Both the position numbers and the translations under genes were made by a program. Positions 23,643 through 31,207 of a DNA stretch of 32,878 nt are shown one piece after another. Origin of the DNA: an uncultured Oligoflexia bacterium. GTDB taxonomy: Bacteria > Bdellovibrionota > Bacteriovoracia > Bacteriovoracales > Bacteriovoracaceae. Numbering within the stretch: position 1 is the first letter of the stretch; each line of letters begins with the position of its first letter. The notes below the pieces were generated by a model. The model worked only from the letters and a program-made list of their open reading frames with translations, made no database searches and was not told the origin of the DNA. Location of the stretch: the NCBI GenBank assembly GCA_950061135.1, contig CATLVU010000019.1, positions 1 through 32,878 on the forward strand. The letters run 5' to 3'.

Positions 23643-24058
23643 TGAATGGTGAAATTTTAAATCCATTATTTGGCGGAGTCTTAATTGCAGTCGCCAGTAG
23701 TATTATGCTCGGTGGAATTGGTCGAATTATGGGGATAAGTGGGATTGTCTCAGGTGTCCTATCAATTCCAAAAAAAGATGAATTTTGGCGTTATTCTTTT
23801 TTTGTTGGAATGTTAACTGCGGGCTATATAATGTACAATTTTTCTCCACAGTTTTTTGAGTATTCTTTATCGGCTGATCCTTTTAAACTGATTGTCGCAG
23901 GCTTGTTAGTCGGTTTTGGAACAAGGCTGGGTAGCGGGTGTACTTCTGGTCATGGCGTTTGTGGCCTTCCAAGGCTTGCTCGGCGTTCAATTATTGCGAC
24001 AATAACATTTATGGTTGCAGGAATAATAACAGTATTATTAGAAAGGCTTATGTCATGA
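23642..24058 (+). CDS. YeeE/YedE-family half-transporter (first)
   Basis: This 138-residue membrane protein has about four helices and the sulfur-carrying signature GSGCTSGHGVCGLPRLARRS, with two conserved cysteines. It is a half-size member of the YeeE/YedE (DUF395) family, which takes up thiosulfate or moves sulfane sulfur. In many bacteria such half-size proteins (PmpA/PmpB type) come as adjacent pairs, as here. Its start overlaps the stop of the MBL gene by one base and its stop overlaps the next start (ATGA), so all three proteins should be made in fixed ratio. Confidence 0.9.
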   Translation: MNGEILNPLFGGVLIAVASSIMLGGIGRIMGISGIVSGVLSIPKKDEFWRYSFFVGMLTAGYIMYNFSPQFFEYSLSADPFKLIVAGLLVGFGTRLGSGCTSGHGVCGLPRLARRSIIATITFMVAGIITVLLERLMS

Positions 24059-24465
24059 GCGTTATTAGTTTTTTAGCAGGTTTCATTTTTACTATTGGTT
24101 TAACTGTTTCAGGAATGATCAACCCTGAAAAAGTAAAAGGGTTTTTAGACATTTTTGGTGATTGGGATTATTCGCTTGCTTTTGTTATGGGCGGAGCGGT
24201 TGTATTTAATTTTATTGCTTTTAAATTTTTAATTAAAAAGAAGCCTGTCTTTGCGAGTTCTCATAATTTACCAACAAAGCTTATCGTTGATAGAGACTTA
24301 ATTATTGGGGCCATTCTTTTTGGAATAGGTTGGGGATTGATAGGTATATGTCCAGGGCCTGGAATTGTTAATCTTATAACAATGGAAACAAATATTTTTA
24401 TTTTTGTCGGTTCAATGCTTACAGGAATGTACTTGTTTGGCCTGTTTGATAAATTAAGGAAGTAG
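24055..24465 (+). CDS. YeeE/YedE-family half-transporter (second, DUF6691-like)
   Basis: This 136-residue membrane protein has about four helices, with LTVSGMINPEKVKGFLDIFGDWDYSLAFVMGG and GIGWGLIGICPGPGIV, the signatures of the second member of paired YeeE/YedE half-transporters. The conserved cysteine in ICPGPG probably takes part in sulfur transfer. The frame extends upstream to 23938, but that part is only the shadow of the preceding gene; the ATG at 24055 forms an ATGA overlap with its stop. It is the last gene of the persulfide/sulfur operon and meets a convergent secreted-protein gene after 78 bases. Confidence 0.88.
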   Translation: MSVISFLAGFIFTIGLTVSGMINPEKVKGFLDIFGDWDYSLAFVMGGAVVFNFIAFKFLIKKKPVFASSHNLPTKLIVDRDLIIGAILFGIGWGLIGICPGPGIVNLITMETNIFIFVGSMLTGMYLFGLFDKLRK

Positions 24466-24484
24466 AGTTATTTATTATGGATAA

Positions 24485-24523
24485 TTTTCTTCCCTAATGA
24501 TGTTATTGTTTAATGGAGGAAAA
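24485..24523. terminator. Possible stem-loop between convergent genes
   Basis: TTTTCTTCC (24485-24493) can pair with GGAGGAAAA (24515-24523), nine pairs with one G-U, around a 21-base loop. It sits between the end of the sulfur operon and the convergent secreted-protein gene. The loop is large and no clean T-run follows, so support is weak. Confidence 0.25.
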
Positions 24524-24543
24524 GAACTAATAGATAATAATAT

Positions 24544-25041
24544 TTAATCTTTTATTCTAGCTTCAATCGTATAGCCATCAAGAATGTCATTAAAGGTTAC
24601 TTTGATTTTTAGCCAGCCAATTCCTGGAGCCTGAGGATGATAAATTGCCTCTGTCGTTGATTTACCATTATTAGGAATAATTTTGAATTTATAAGCATTG
24701 GTATAGCGACCATAAGATGTTCTACCTAAGAATTTTAGTTCTGCTTTTTTTACTTTTTTACTACCAAGCTTTTCTAATTCTAAGTATCCATCTTCAGTAC
24801 TGAACTCAAAAGGAAGTTTAGTTTTTTTGCTTCCTTTAAGTTTGTCAGCGGAGACTGGAACAAAAAATCTTTTTTTAAGCTTATAGTTAAGAGTTACCTC
24901 AAAAATATCATCACTGATCTTTGAGCTGATATTAATTGACCCGCCTTTATGTAGAGAGCCGGAAGTTATATTATAATGAGTCGCAGATAATGCAATTGTT
25001 GATGTTAAAATAACCAAAAAAGAGTAATAAAGTAATCTCAT
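24544..25041 (-). CDS. Secreted protein of unknown function
   Basis: This 165-residue protein has a clear signal peptide (LLYYSFLVILTSTIALSA, cut before THYN) and a body that looks like a beta sandwich, with Lys-rich loops (LKLKKRF-like LNYKLKKRF, SKKTKLPF, GSKKVKKAEL) and GIGWLKIKVTF near the end. I do not recognise a family. It has no cysteine pair, lipobox or second membrane segment, so it is probably soluble in the periplasm or exported. The ATG at 25041 follows AGGAG. It stands alone between the end of the sulfur operon and the ligase/M14 operon, from which a hairpin at 25115-25137 separates it. Confidence 0.75.
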   Translation of the reverse strand: MRLLYYSFLVILTSTIALSATHYNITSGSLHKGGSINISSKISDDIFEVTLNYKLKKRFFVPVSADKLKGSKKTKLPFEFSTEDGYLELEKLGSKKVKKAELKFLGRTSYGRYTNAYKFKIIPNNGKSTTEAIYHPQAPGIGWLKIKVTFNDILDGYTIEARIKD

Positions 25042-25114
25042 GAATTCTCCTAAGTATTACTTTGATTATAGGAAAGTTCCATTTTGATTTCCTCTATAAT
25101 GAAATAATTATCTT

Positions 25115-25137
25115 GTGACTGTTAAGGAAATAGTCAC
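25115..25137 (-). terminator. Hairpin after the LysR/ATP-grasp/M14 operon
   Basis: GTGACT (25115-25120) and AGTCAC (25132-25137) form a 6-bp inverted repeat with an 11-base loop, beginning 16 bases past the M14 stop codon on the minus strand. The following bases are AT-rich but not a pure T-run, so it is a possible terminator; an operator for the downstream gene is the alternative. Confidence 0.4.
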
Positions 25138-25152
25138 TTTAACGTATTGAAA

Positions 25153-26154
25153 TTACTCACCAGGTATTTGATTCGGAGATGCTTCAAAGAGATTAACCCC
25201 TAAATGAAGTACTCTCGTTCCTGAACTACAATTTGGCATTATATTCTTACCAATTACGATACCACTTCGATCTGCGATAATTTCTTCTTTCACTTGCCCA
25301 AAAACATCGTAGACATTAGCAATAATATCTCCTTTTTTTACTTTAGAGGCCAATTCAGGGAAGACATCAATAATTCCACCTTTTTTAGAGTATATCCAAT
25401 ATGAGTGATCACAAAGAACAGTATCTTCGATCATATCAATGACTTTACCTTTGAGCATTTTTAAATGTCTAAGCGTGTTTAAAATCCCTTCTAATGTGAC
25501 ATCAATTAAATCATGTTGGAAGGCATTTGGATTTCCTATTTCTATCGTAATCGCTGGAATATTATGTTCGTTGGCCCAAGCTCTTAAAGTTTTATTTTCA
25601 TCATATTTTTGAACGATTATTTGTGGTCTTTGTAAATAAGCAAGAGTTCTTGTTTGTTCATTTTCTATATCCGCCCTGATATAAAGACTATTTACTCTTC
25701 CATGACTTGCTGTATGTAAATCGAATAAGTAATCAAATTTTGATACTACTTTTTCTGTGAAATGATGGGCGTAAATATCACTACTAGCACCAGTAGGTTT
25801 TCCAGGCATAATTCGATTTAAATCAACATTATCTGAAAAATGTCTTTGATTCATTAAATACCCAGGAACATTACTGATAGGAATAAGTACTAGTGTTCCC
25901 GAAAGTTTAGTTGGATCAATTTTTTCTATCAGTTTGAATATTGTTGAAATTCCATTCAGTTCATTTCCATGCAGGGCCGCTGTTATTCCAAAAACAGGGC
26001 CTTTATTTAATCCACGAATAATAATAGCAGGTAATCTCCAGGGAACCCCAAGGGCATTGTCTGATAGGTGAAGCTGTAACCTATGAACTTCTCCTCTTTT
26101 AAGCTTAGAGATACTAAGTTCTTCTTTAATTTTTATATTTACTATTTTTTTCAT
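25153..26154 (-). CDS. AstE/aspartoacylase-like M14 zinc hydrolase (second)
   Basis: This 333-residue member of the succinylglutamate desuccinylase/aspartoacylase group has zinc ligands H62 and E65 (LHGNELNG) and H147 (FDLHTASHGR), substrate arginine in VDLNRIMPG, and the catalytic-type E205 in ITIEIGNP. A C-terminal beta domain (about 245-333) is typical of the deacylase-like members that handle small N-acyl or amide substrates. It differs clearly from the other M14 protein at 9196-10203. Its ATG overlaps the stop of the ATP-grasp gene (ATGA), so hydrolase and ligase are coupled. It is likely cytoplasmic; substrate unknown. Confidence 0.88.
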   Translation of the reverse strand: MKKIVNIKIKEELSISKLKRGEVHRLQLHLSDNALGVPWRLPAIIIRGLNKGPVFGITAALHGNELNGISTIFKLIEKIDPTKLSGTLVLIPISNVPGYLMNQRHFSDNVDLNRIMPGKPTGASSDIYAHHFTEKVVSKFDYLFDLHTASHGRVNSLYIRADIENEQTRTLAYLQRPQIIVQKYDENKTLRAWANEHNIPAITIEIGNPNAFQHDLIDVTLEGILNTLRHLKMLKGKVIDMIEDTVLCDHSYWIYSKKGGIIDVFPELASKVKKGDIIANVYDVFGQVKEEIIADRSGIVIGKNIMPNCSSGTRVLHLGVNLFEASPNQIPGE

Positions 26155-27575
26155 AACATAAGCTCTTTTAAAAGTGATTCATCATTATCTAGAGATTTAA
26201 ATAACTTGGCCCTAAACTGACCTTTTTTATTAAGAAGAGTAATGGCCATTTTGTCTATTGCAATGATTGTCTGGACTGTTTGTATATAGGCTTCAATGAG
26301 ATCATCTATACCGATACCTAAAGAATTAAAATCTTTCCTGTCCATCAGTAGTAATCTATTTGTGTCTGAGTCCCACTGGTTGTCACCTTTTTTTATTGAA
26401 AGATTCGTTCCAAGAACTTCCCAGCTATTTTCAGGAGGAGTTTTACTCATAGGGGATAGCGCCCGTCTTGCATAGAAAGCACATGGGCGAAAACCTTGTG
26501 AAGTGGAGTAGACCATGATTCTTAAATCTGCAATATAGGTATGTCCTTTTTTATTTGGTACTGTACCAATATGATAATATTTACCAAGGGCACTATGAGA
26601 ACTCCAATTATAATGTCCGATTAAACTTTGAATGATGAACTGATCGTACTCATGCTCTATCTCTAAGAAGTCATCTAATTCCTTTTCTGAAGTAATTGTG
26701 TAAACACCCTGGCCTGCATTTGAATAAGGATTTTTAATAACAGCTTTACCTCCAAATTTTTTGATCCATAAAGGTATTTCTAACTTTGATACATCTTTGA
26801 TTGTTTCAGGCATATTAATTTTAAGACCACTACTCATAAGTTCAGTGTTATAAATTTCATAAGCTTTATTTGCTAAGAGTTTATTTCTTCCTCCTGAGAG
26901 GCAAACTAGTGTTGAGTTATATATAAAAGTTTTAGATGTTACAGGTATTCTATTCCAAGGTTTTTGCGTAACATATCTGAATGCAGCTCGAATCGGAATT
27001 TTATTACCTTCATGGTTTAAGATCATAATACCATTTTCAAATGAAATAGGCTGATCTTCTTTATTAAAATGTGGAATAAGGTAGACTTTTTCTCCTGTTA
27101 ATTCAGATAAAGTTGAAGCGTAACCTGTAACTTCCATGTAATTTTTATCGTAAATAACTGCTAGAGCACCTGCAGGGAGTCGTTTCTTTTTCATCAAAGG
27201 TATGAATGAGTTTTCAATAAGGTACTTATAACCTCTTTGTTCATCTGCATCTGTTCTAGGGGGCATAGACTTTTGACCTGAAGGGCAAGAATTTGTCTCC
27301 AAAACTACCATTTTTCTGTTCCCTTTTTCAGTCGTTACATAAAAAAGATCTGCTCCACCCCAAAAAAAGTGTTTACATTGATAGTTAAGAATTTCTGCGA
27401 GGGTATCTGAATCAACTGTTGGATTAAGATGTACATACCTTTCAACAATACGTTTGTGGTCTAAGTTAAAAAAGTGACTTACTATGCCATGTAGTTGCGA
27501 ATTTAAAGCCTTAGGATAAAAGTGTTTTTCTGGTTCAAATTCATTAGGAGTAAAAATCTCAACCTGACGTTCCAT
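26151..27575 (-). CDS. ATP-grasp-type carboxylate-amine ligase
   Basis: This 474-residue protein looks like an ATP-grasp amide ligase. The nucleotide-binding lysine and small loop are in GGKAVIKNPYSNAGQG (K281, AGQG 287-290), and an acidic clamp and later metal-binding segment are near YIADLRIMVYST and the RRALSPM stretch. The N-terminal 250 residues, with VVLETNSCPSGQKSMPP, are less typical and probably bind the acid or amine substrate. It follows the LysR gene with a one-base TAATG overlap and an AAGGAAG ribosome site, and it overlaps the M14 hydrolase gene. The products of such ligase/M14 pairs are not known from this sequence. The ATP-grasp assignment is moderately sure. Confidence 0.75.
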   Translation of the reverse strand: MERQVEIFTPNEFEPEKHFYPKALNSQLHGIVSHFFNLDHKRIVERYVHLNPTVDSDTLAEILNYQCKHFFWGGADLFYVTTEKGNRKMVVLETNSCPSGQKSMPPRTDADEQRGYKYLIENSFIPLMKKKRLPAGALAVIYDKNYMEVTGYASTLSELTGEKVYLIPHFNKEDQPISFENGIMILNHEGNKIPIRAAFRYVTQKPWNRIPVTSKTFIYNSTLVCLSGGRNKLLANKAYEIYNTELMSSGLKINMPETIKDVSKLEIPLWIKKFGGKAVIKNPYSNAGQGVYTITSEKELDDFLEIEHEYDQFIIQSLIGHYNWSSHSALGKYYHIGTVPNKKGHTYIADLRIMVYSTSQGFRPCAFYARRALSPMSKTPPENSWEVLGTNLSIKKGDNQWDSDTNRLLLMDRKDFNSLGIGIDDLIEAYIQTVQTIIAIDKMAITLLNKKGQFRAKLFKSLDNDESLLKELML

Positions 27576-28444
27576 TATTTCTTCCTTCTTTTTATAAAGT
27601 TCAATGCAGGCCCATTATAACTCTTTTTTACGATTGCCCAAACTGAAGTTTCAAGTTCTTCTAATTCTCCTAAAACAATAGTGTCTTTGTTGGCACATAG
27701 CCTATTTTTAGCAACTTCAGGGACAATGGCAAACGCAAGACCTTGCTCAATCATCACTTGGAAGAAGTTTATATCATCTGCTTCTGCGATGACTTTTGGA
27801 GCAAGATTGTTTTGTGAAAAATAGAGTTCAATTTCATATCGTAGGGATGAATCTTTTGTATAGTTAACAAAAGAAATCTCAGAGAGCTTTTCTGGAAAAT
27901 GAGTTTTGAATTTTCTAAACTTTTTATGTGCAACGACAAATGTTTTATTAACACCCACTTTGTATGCCTTCATATTAGACGTAATAGACTCTTTGGTGTC
28001 TGTGAATAAGATATCAATATTTTCAGCCTCAAGTTCGGCCATTAATAAATGTTTTTCATTTTCATGTATATGTATCTTGGTATCTTGAGGTTCTAGTAGG
28101 GGAAGAATATCTTCATATAAGAAATATTGTGACATTGAAAATGAGACACCGATATCAAGACTCATTTTAATTGGAAGTTCCTTATTTATTAAGATTGCTG
28201 ATAATTCATTTCCAAGTTCAAATATTTTAGCTGCATAATCAAAAGCAAGTTCTCCGGACTTGGTTAAGTGAAGACCTCGATTTCGTCTTTCAAAAAGTGA
28301 AGTTTCAAAATATTCTTCTAAAAGTTTTAACTGGTCACTAATTGTAGGTTGAGTAACAAATAGTTTTTCTGATGCTTCTTTAATGGAGCCCAAGCTAGCT
28401 ACAATATAAAAATAGTAAAGATGGTTATAATTGAGTCTGTTCAT
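27575..28444 (-). CDS. LysR-family transcriptional regulator (NhaR-like)
   Basis: This is a 289-residue LysR-type regulator with a winged helix at the N-terminus (NYNHLYYFYIVASLGSIKEA, then VTQPTISDQLKLLE) and a periplasmic-binding-fold effector domain (about 90-285). The start NRLNYNHLYYF and ERRNRGLHLTKSGE resemble the NhaR branch. Instead of being divergent from its target, as LysR genes often are, it is the first gene of the operon it probably controls, overlapping the ATP-grasp ligase start. It is also divergent from a tiny acidic secreted protein across a 100-base gap, which could hold its binding site. The inducer is unknown, perhaps the ligase product (inference). Confidence 0.9.
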   Translation of the reverse strand: MNRLNYNHLYYFYIVASLGSIKEASEKLFVTQPTISDQLKLLEEYFETSLFERRNRGLHLTKSGELAFDYAAKIFELGNELSAILINKELPIKMSLDIGVSFSMSQYFLYEDILPLLEPQDTKIHIHENEKHLLMAELEAENIDILFTDTKESITSNMKAYKVGVNKTFVVAHKKFRKFKTHFPEKLSEISFVNYTKDSSLRYEIELYFSQNNLAPKVIAEADDINFFQVMIEQGLAFAIVPEVAKNRLCANKDTIVLGELEELETSVWAIVKKSYNGPALNFIKRRKK

Positions 28445-28544
28445 ATTTACTTAGGAAAAACCTTATTATTTACACATTAAAAACGATTAATACTAATTCT
28501 AGTTCTGGTGTAGACTTATGACAAGTTATTAAGAAGGAGTTGCT

Positions 28545-28781
28545 ATGATAATAACAAAAACAAACAAAAAACTATTAATTGTTTTATCTTTAATGCTAAT
28601 GGTAATACTGGTTACTCTGCAAGATGTCACAGCCAGCGAAGAGGTAACCACAGAACAGCAATTTGCTCAGGTAATGGACGGTGATACTTCATCTGATTCA
28701 GATGAAATTATGACTGATGATGAGACCGAAGAAGATGAATCTGAAAGTATAGAATCAAGCGAAAGTTCAGACGAGTACTAA
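28545..28781 (+). CDS. Small secreted highly acidic protein
   Basis: This 78-residue protein has a basic start and a long hydrophobic segment (LLIVLSLMLMVILVTL), then a mature part of about 45 residues made largely of Asp, Glu and Ser (MTDDETEEDESESIESSE), ending in SSDEY. The hydrophobic segment could be a signal peptide cut after DVTA or a membrane anchor. The ATG at 28545 has a strong AAGGAG site. No family is recognised; such tails often bind cations or other basic partners. It is divergent from the LysR gene and ends just before a large hairpin. Confidence 0.7.
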   Translation: MIITKTNKKLLIVLSLMLMVILVTLQDVTASEEVTTEQQFAQVMDGDTSSDSDEIMTDDETEEDESESIESSESSDEY

Positions 28782-28795
28782 TTAAGCTATCTTTA

Positions 28796-28828
28796 GGGCC
28801 ATCACTTGAGTGAATCAGTGATGAGCCC
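28796..28828. terminator. Strong hairpin at the convergent gene ends
   Basis: GGGC+CATCACT (28796-28806) pairs with AGTGATG+GCCC (28817-28828), 11 pairs with one bulged A and a 10-base loop, between the acidic-protein gene and the convergent membrane-protein gene, and includes the last codons of the latter. No T-run follows in either direction, so it may be a bidirectional transcript end or an RNA-stabilising hairpin. Confidence 0.45.
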
Positions 28829-29305
28829 TCCAAATACACTTGGAAAAGCGATCATAATAACTCTTTTAAAACTAACAAATGGAAACTGATCAAAAGGTAG
28901 TTTATTTATTAAAAAAAGCATCAAGCAAACGCTAGTTGTTGTTATTGTATAAACAGCAATAATTCTTTTGATAAAATTAATGACATTTCCACGTAGTTTA
29001 TTTCTATAAAAATTGAAATATACAAAACAAACAACAGTTACAAAAGAGCACAGTATTAAATAGTATGTATTAAGTAATGGTAACTCCTCACTTAATTTCC
29101 ATACTTCCTCAGTAAAACATAAAGGCGCAGCAACTAAAAATGATCCAACAAATATCTGGGCCACATCTCGAGGTTTTAGCTCGACCATCAGTGGGTTAAC
29201 GACACTACCTATAGGCTTTCCTGAGTCATCTAAAAAAGTAATAACTTCTTTTAAATAACCACCTAGTCGTTGAATCTCGACTTTTTGTTTCATTTCTTTG
29301 CTCAT
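28802..29305 (-). CDS. DUF2391-like integral membrane protein
   Basis: This 167-residue protein has about four membrane helices (IFVGSFLVAAPLCFTEEVW, YYLILCSFVTVVCFVYF, VYTITTTSVCLMLFLI, VIMIAFPSVFGGLI) after a charged N-terminal 45 residues. The first helix with PLCFTEEVW resembles the DUF2391 signature of a short helix followed by Glu-Val-Trp. It could also be an unrelated small membrane protein. The start is uncertain because neither the ATG at 29305 nor the in-frame ATG four codons later has a clear ribosome site. It lies 41 bases downstream of the GNAT gene on the same strand. No function is known. Confidence 0.65.
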   Translation of the reverse strand: MSKEMKQKVEIQRLGGYLKEVITFLDDSGKPIGSVVNPLMVELKPRDVAQIFVGSFLVAAPLCFTEEVWKLSEELPLLNTYYLILCSFVTVVCFVYFNFYRNKLRGNVINFIKRIIAVYTITTTSVCLMLFLINKLPFDQFPFVSFKRVIMIAFPSVFGGLITDSLK

Positions 29306-29346
29306 AATTAAATTATAATCATAAGCGATATAAGATTGCTATTAAT

Positions 29347-30138
29347 TTATGCTTCTTTGACGTTTTGAAGTAAGAAACTAGACTTTCTTTTTGAAGTGTT
29401 CCAAAGATACTTAGGAAAAGTAAACATAGAAACTTTTCCAATCTGTAAGACTTCATCACCTCTTTCAAAGTCGATAATATTTTTATAAAAGTTGGTGAGT
29501 TCTCTGTTTCGATGAAAGTATCTGGCATCATTGCCATCTTTTTCAAATACAGCATCCTTTACACTTCCCTCAAAAACAAATGTTTTAGTATTTAAAACGG
29601 CTTCGTTATTAATTGCGATGGGCTCACGGTAATGATCTGATATATACTTTGCGATATTCAGATGATCCAGAGAGGGCCTGCTCTTTGAAAATGGTGAAGG
29701 ATATATATTTTCAAAATAAAGAGCGACATTTCCAAGACTTGATAGAACACAAGCACAATTAGAAACCCATACCGAACCGAAAAGAGATTCTTTTAAAAGA
29801 AATTGCATTAATAACTTACTTGCCAATTTGTGAGTTAGCTTTTTTCCTCTCGCTTTAGGAGAAACACAGGTCAATCCTAAATGAAGAACTTTACCGTAAT
29901 TGGGGACATCAAAAACAAGAGAACTACAAAAACCCAAGAGTTCACCATTATCATCTTTTGCAAGAGCAATTACTGTTCTTTCTAACTCTTCTCTTTCTCC
30001 TGTTAGGGCCTGGTAATAGGGGATATCTGTAAAACACTCGCTTGCAACGTCTCTAAGATCCATTGTTAACTCTTCTAGTTCCCAGTCTGTAAAGCTTAGT
30101 CCCGGATAAAAAACGGTAGTGATGTTGATTCCTTTCAT
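29347..30138 (-). CDS. GNAT-fold acetyltransferase-like protein
   Basis: This 263-residue protein has an N-terminal GNAT core: ELLGFCSSLVF and then the acetyl-CoA-binding stretch HLGLTCVSPKARGKKLTHKLASKLL (about residues 84-108) with the pyrophosphate loop SPKARGKK. The remaining 150 residues are not a second GNAT and include RYFHRNRELTNFYKNI. It may act on a small molecule or a protein N-terminus; I do not recognise a subfamily. The ATG at 30138 follows AAGGAAA. It is followed by the DUF2391-like gene and preceded by the MaoC gene on the same strand, so it may form an operon with them. Confidence 0.75.
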   Translation of the reverse strand: MKGINITTVFYPGLSFTDWELEELTMDLRDVASECFTDIPYYQALTGEREELERTVIALAKDDNGELLGFCSSLVFDVPNYGKVLHLGLTCVSPKARGKKLTHKLASKLLMQFLLKESLFGSVWVSNCACVLSSLGNVALYFENIYPSPFSKSRPSLDHLNIAKYISDHYREPIAINNEAVLNTKTFVFEGSVKDAVFEKDGNDARYFHRNRELTNFYKNIIDFERGDEVLQIGKVSMFTFPKYLWNTSKRKSSFLLQNVKEA

Positions 30139-30232
30139 GTCGATTTCCTTTTTTTGTTTCTCATTATGAATTATAGAAATGAATCACTCATATTGTCTGT
30201 TAAGTAATAATCAAGAATGAGTTAAGGTCTTG

Positions 30233-31078
30233 TTAAGATAAAACACTGCCTGCTGCATGAATTTTCTTCTTGTCCATGGAAACAACGATAAATTTTTGTT
30301 TCAGATCTTTTTTGGGATAAATAAATAATGAAACTGTGTTTGGTAAATATAAAGGGCGAAGAAATTTAATATCGATTTCTTTAATTTTGGAATACTCTGT
30401 TTCATAAAGCTCAAAAACTTTAGAGAGAATAGAAAAACCATGGGCCAATGAGCACTTATGCCCTAGCATGCGCGCCATAAAACTACTCATATGAATTGGG
30501 TTTAAATCTCCAGAAATTAATCCAAATTCTCTTATCATTTTTTGATTAAAATTTATTTCAAAAGCTTGCTCGTAGTTTTCGTCCAGCTTGATTTCGTTTT
30601 TTTTAAGATTTTTCTTTATAGGAATCACGCTGTAAATGAGAGCATCTATAAGAGGTTGATTATTTTGGGAAATACTTACTTGTTGATTGATTCGAATCTT
30701 CGTTTCTTCATGCTCAATATTTTCTAATTGAGCTTTAATGACAAGTTCATGATCTTGAGCAATAGAGCTTAAAACAGTTAGTTTACAGCCCTGATTCATG
30801 ATTTTGAATAGAGGGAAATTGGTTTGTTTTAAAATCTCAAACAAAGAGGGGAAGGACCATTGGGGGAAAAAATGAGGCGCTATGGTTGATGAGTATTTAT
30901 TTCCAACTCCATTCCATTGATGAAATGCTTCAATTAACTCTTTTTCAGGCCAAATATTTGTTTTAACAGTTTTAATGTCTGTATTTTGCTTTTTTTTATT
31001 CTTTTTGATTGTGGACATGAATAATTTTGAGAAAACTTTAATCATTGGTACTTGGTGTTTGAGTAATAAAAGCTTCAT
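30233..31078 (-). CDS. MaoC-like (hotdog) dehydratase/hydratase
   Basis: This 281-residue protein has a C-terminal hotdog domain of the MaoC type with the hydratase motif SGDLNPIHMSSFMARMLGHKCSLAHG (about 185-210), where the Asp-Asn-His form the catalytic site of (R)-specific enoyl-CoA hydratases. The N-terminal part (about 30-160) resembles a second, degenerate hotdog half. It probably acts on acyl-CoA or acyl-ACP chains in fatty-acid or lipid metabolism, which fits plsC lying just across the divergent M20 gene. The ATG at 31078 follows AGGAA. Whether it has real activity cannot be seen. Confidence 0.85.
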   Translation of the reverse strand: MKLLLLKHQVPMIKVFSKLFMSTIKKNKKKQNTDIKTVKTNIWPEKELIEAFHQWNGVGNKYSSTIAPHFFPQWSFPSLFEILKQTNFPLFKIMNQGCKLTVLSSIAQDHELVIKAQLENIEHEETKIRINQQVSISQNNQPLIDALIYSVIPIKKNLKKNEIKLDENYEQAFEINFNQKMIREFGLISGDLNPIHMSSFMARMLGHKCSLAHGFSILSKVFELYETEYSKIKEIDIKFLRPLYLPNTVSLFIYPKKDLKQKFIVVSMDKKKIHAAGSVLS

Positions 31079-31207
31079 TGTGAGTTCCTAATTTTTGCTT
31101 ATCATCTATAAAATATATGAATTCGAAAAGGGATTAACACTATCCTAACAAAACTATGACGTTAATTTAACAATTCAGATGATTATTATTATGCAATCCT
31201 TTTAATC

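Noticed and set aside
23938-24054. An N-terminal extension of the second YeeE/YedE protein
   Set aside because: It is the shifted frame of the preceding gene, rich in Trp, Cys and Asn. The ATGA at 24055 fits operon style and family length.
29319-29555. A 78-residue minus-strand frame overlapping the GNAT gene
   Set aside because: It overlaps the real GNAT frame, has no ribosome site, and no start that fits a separate gene.
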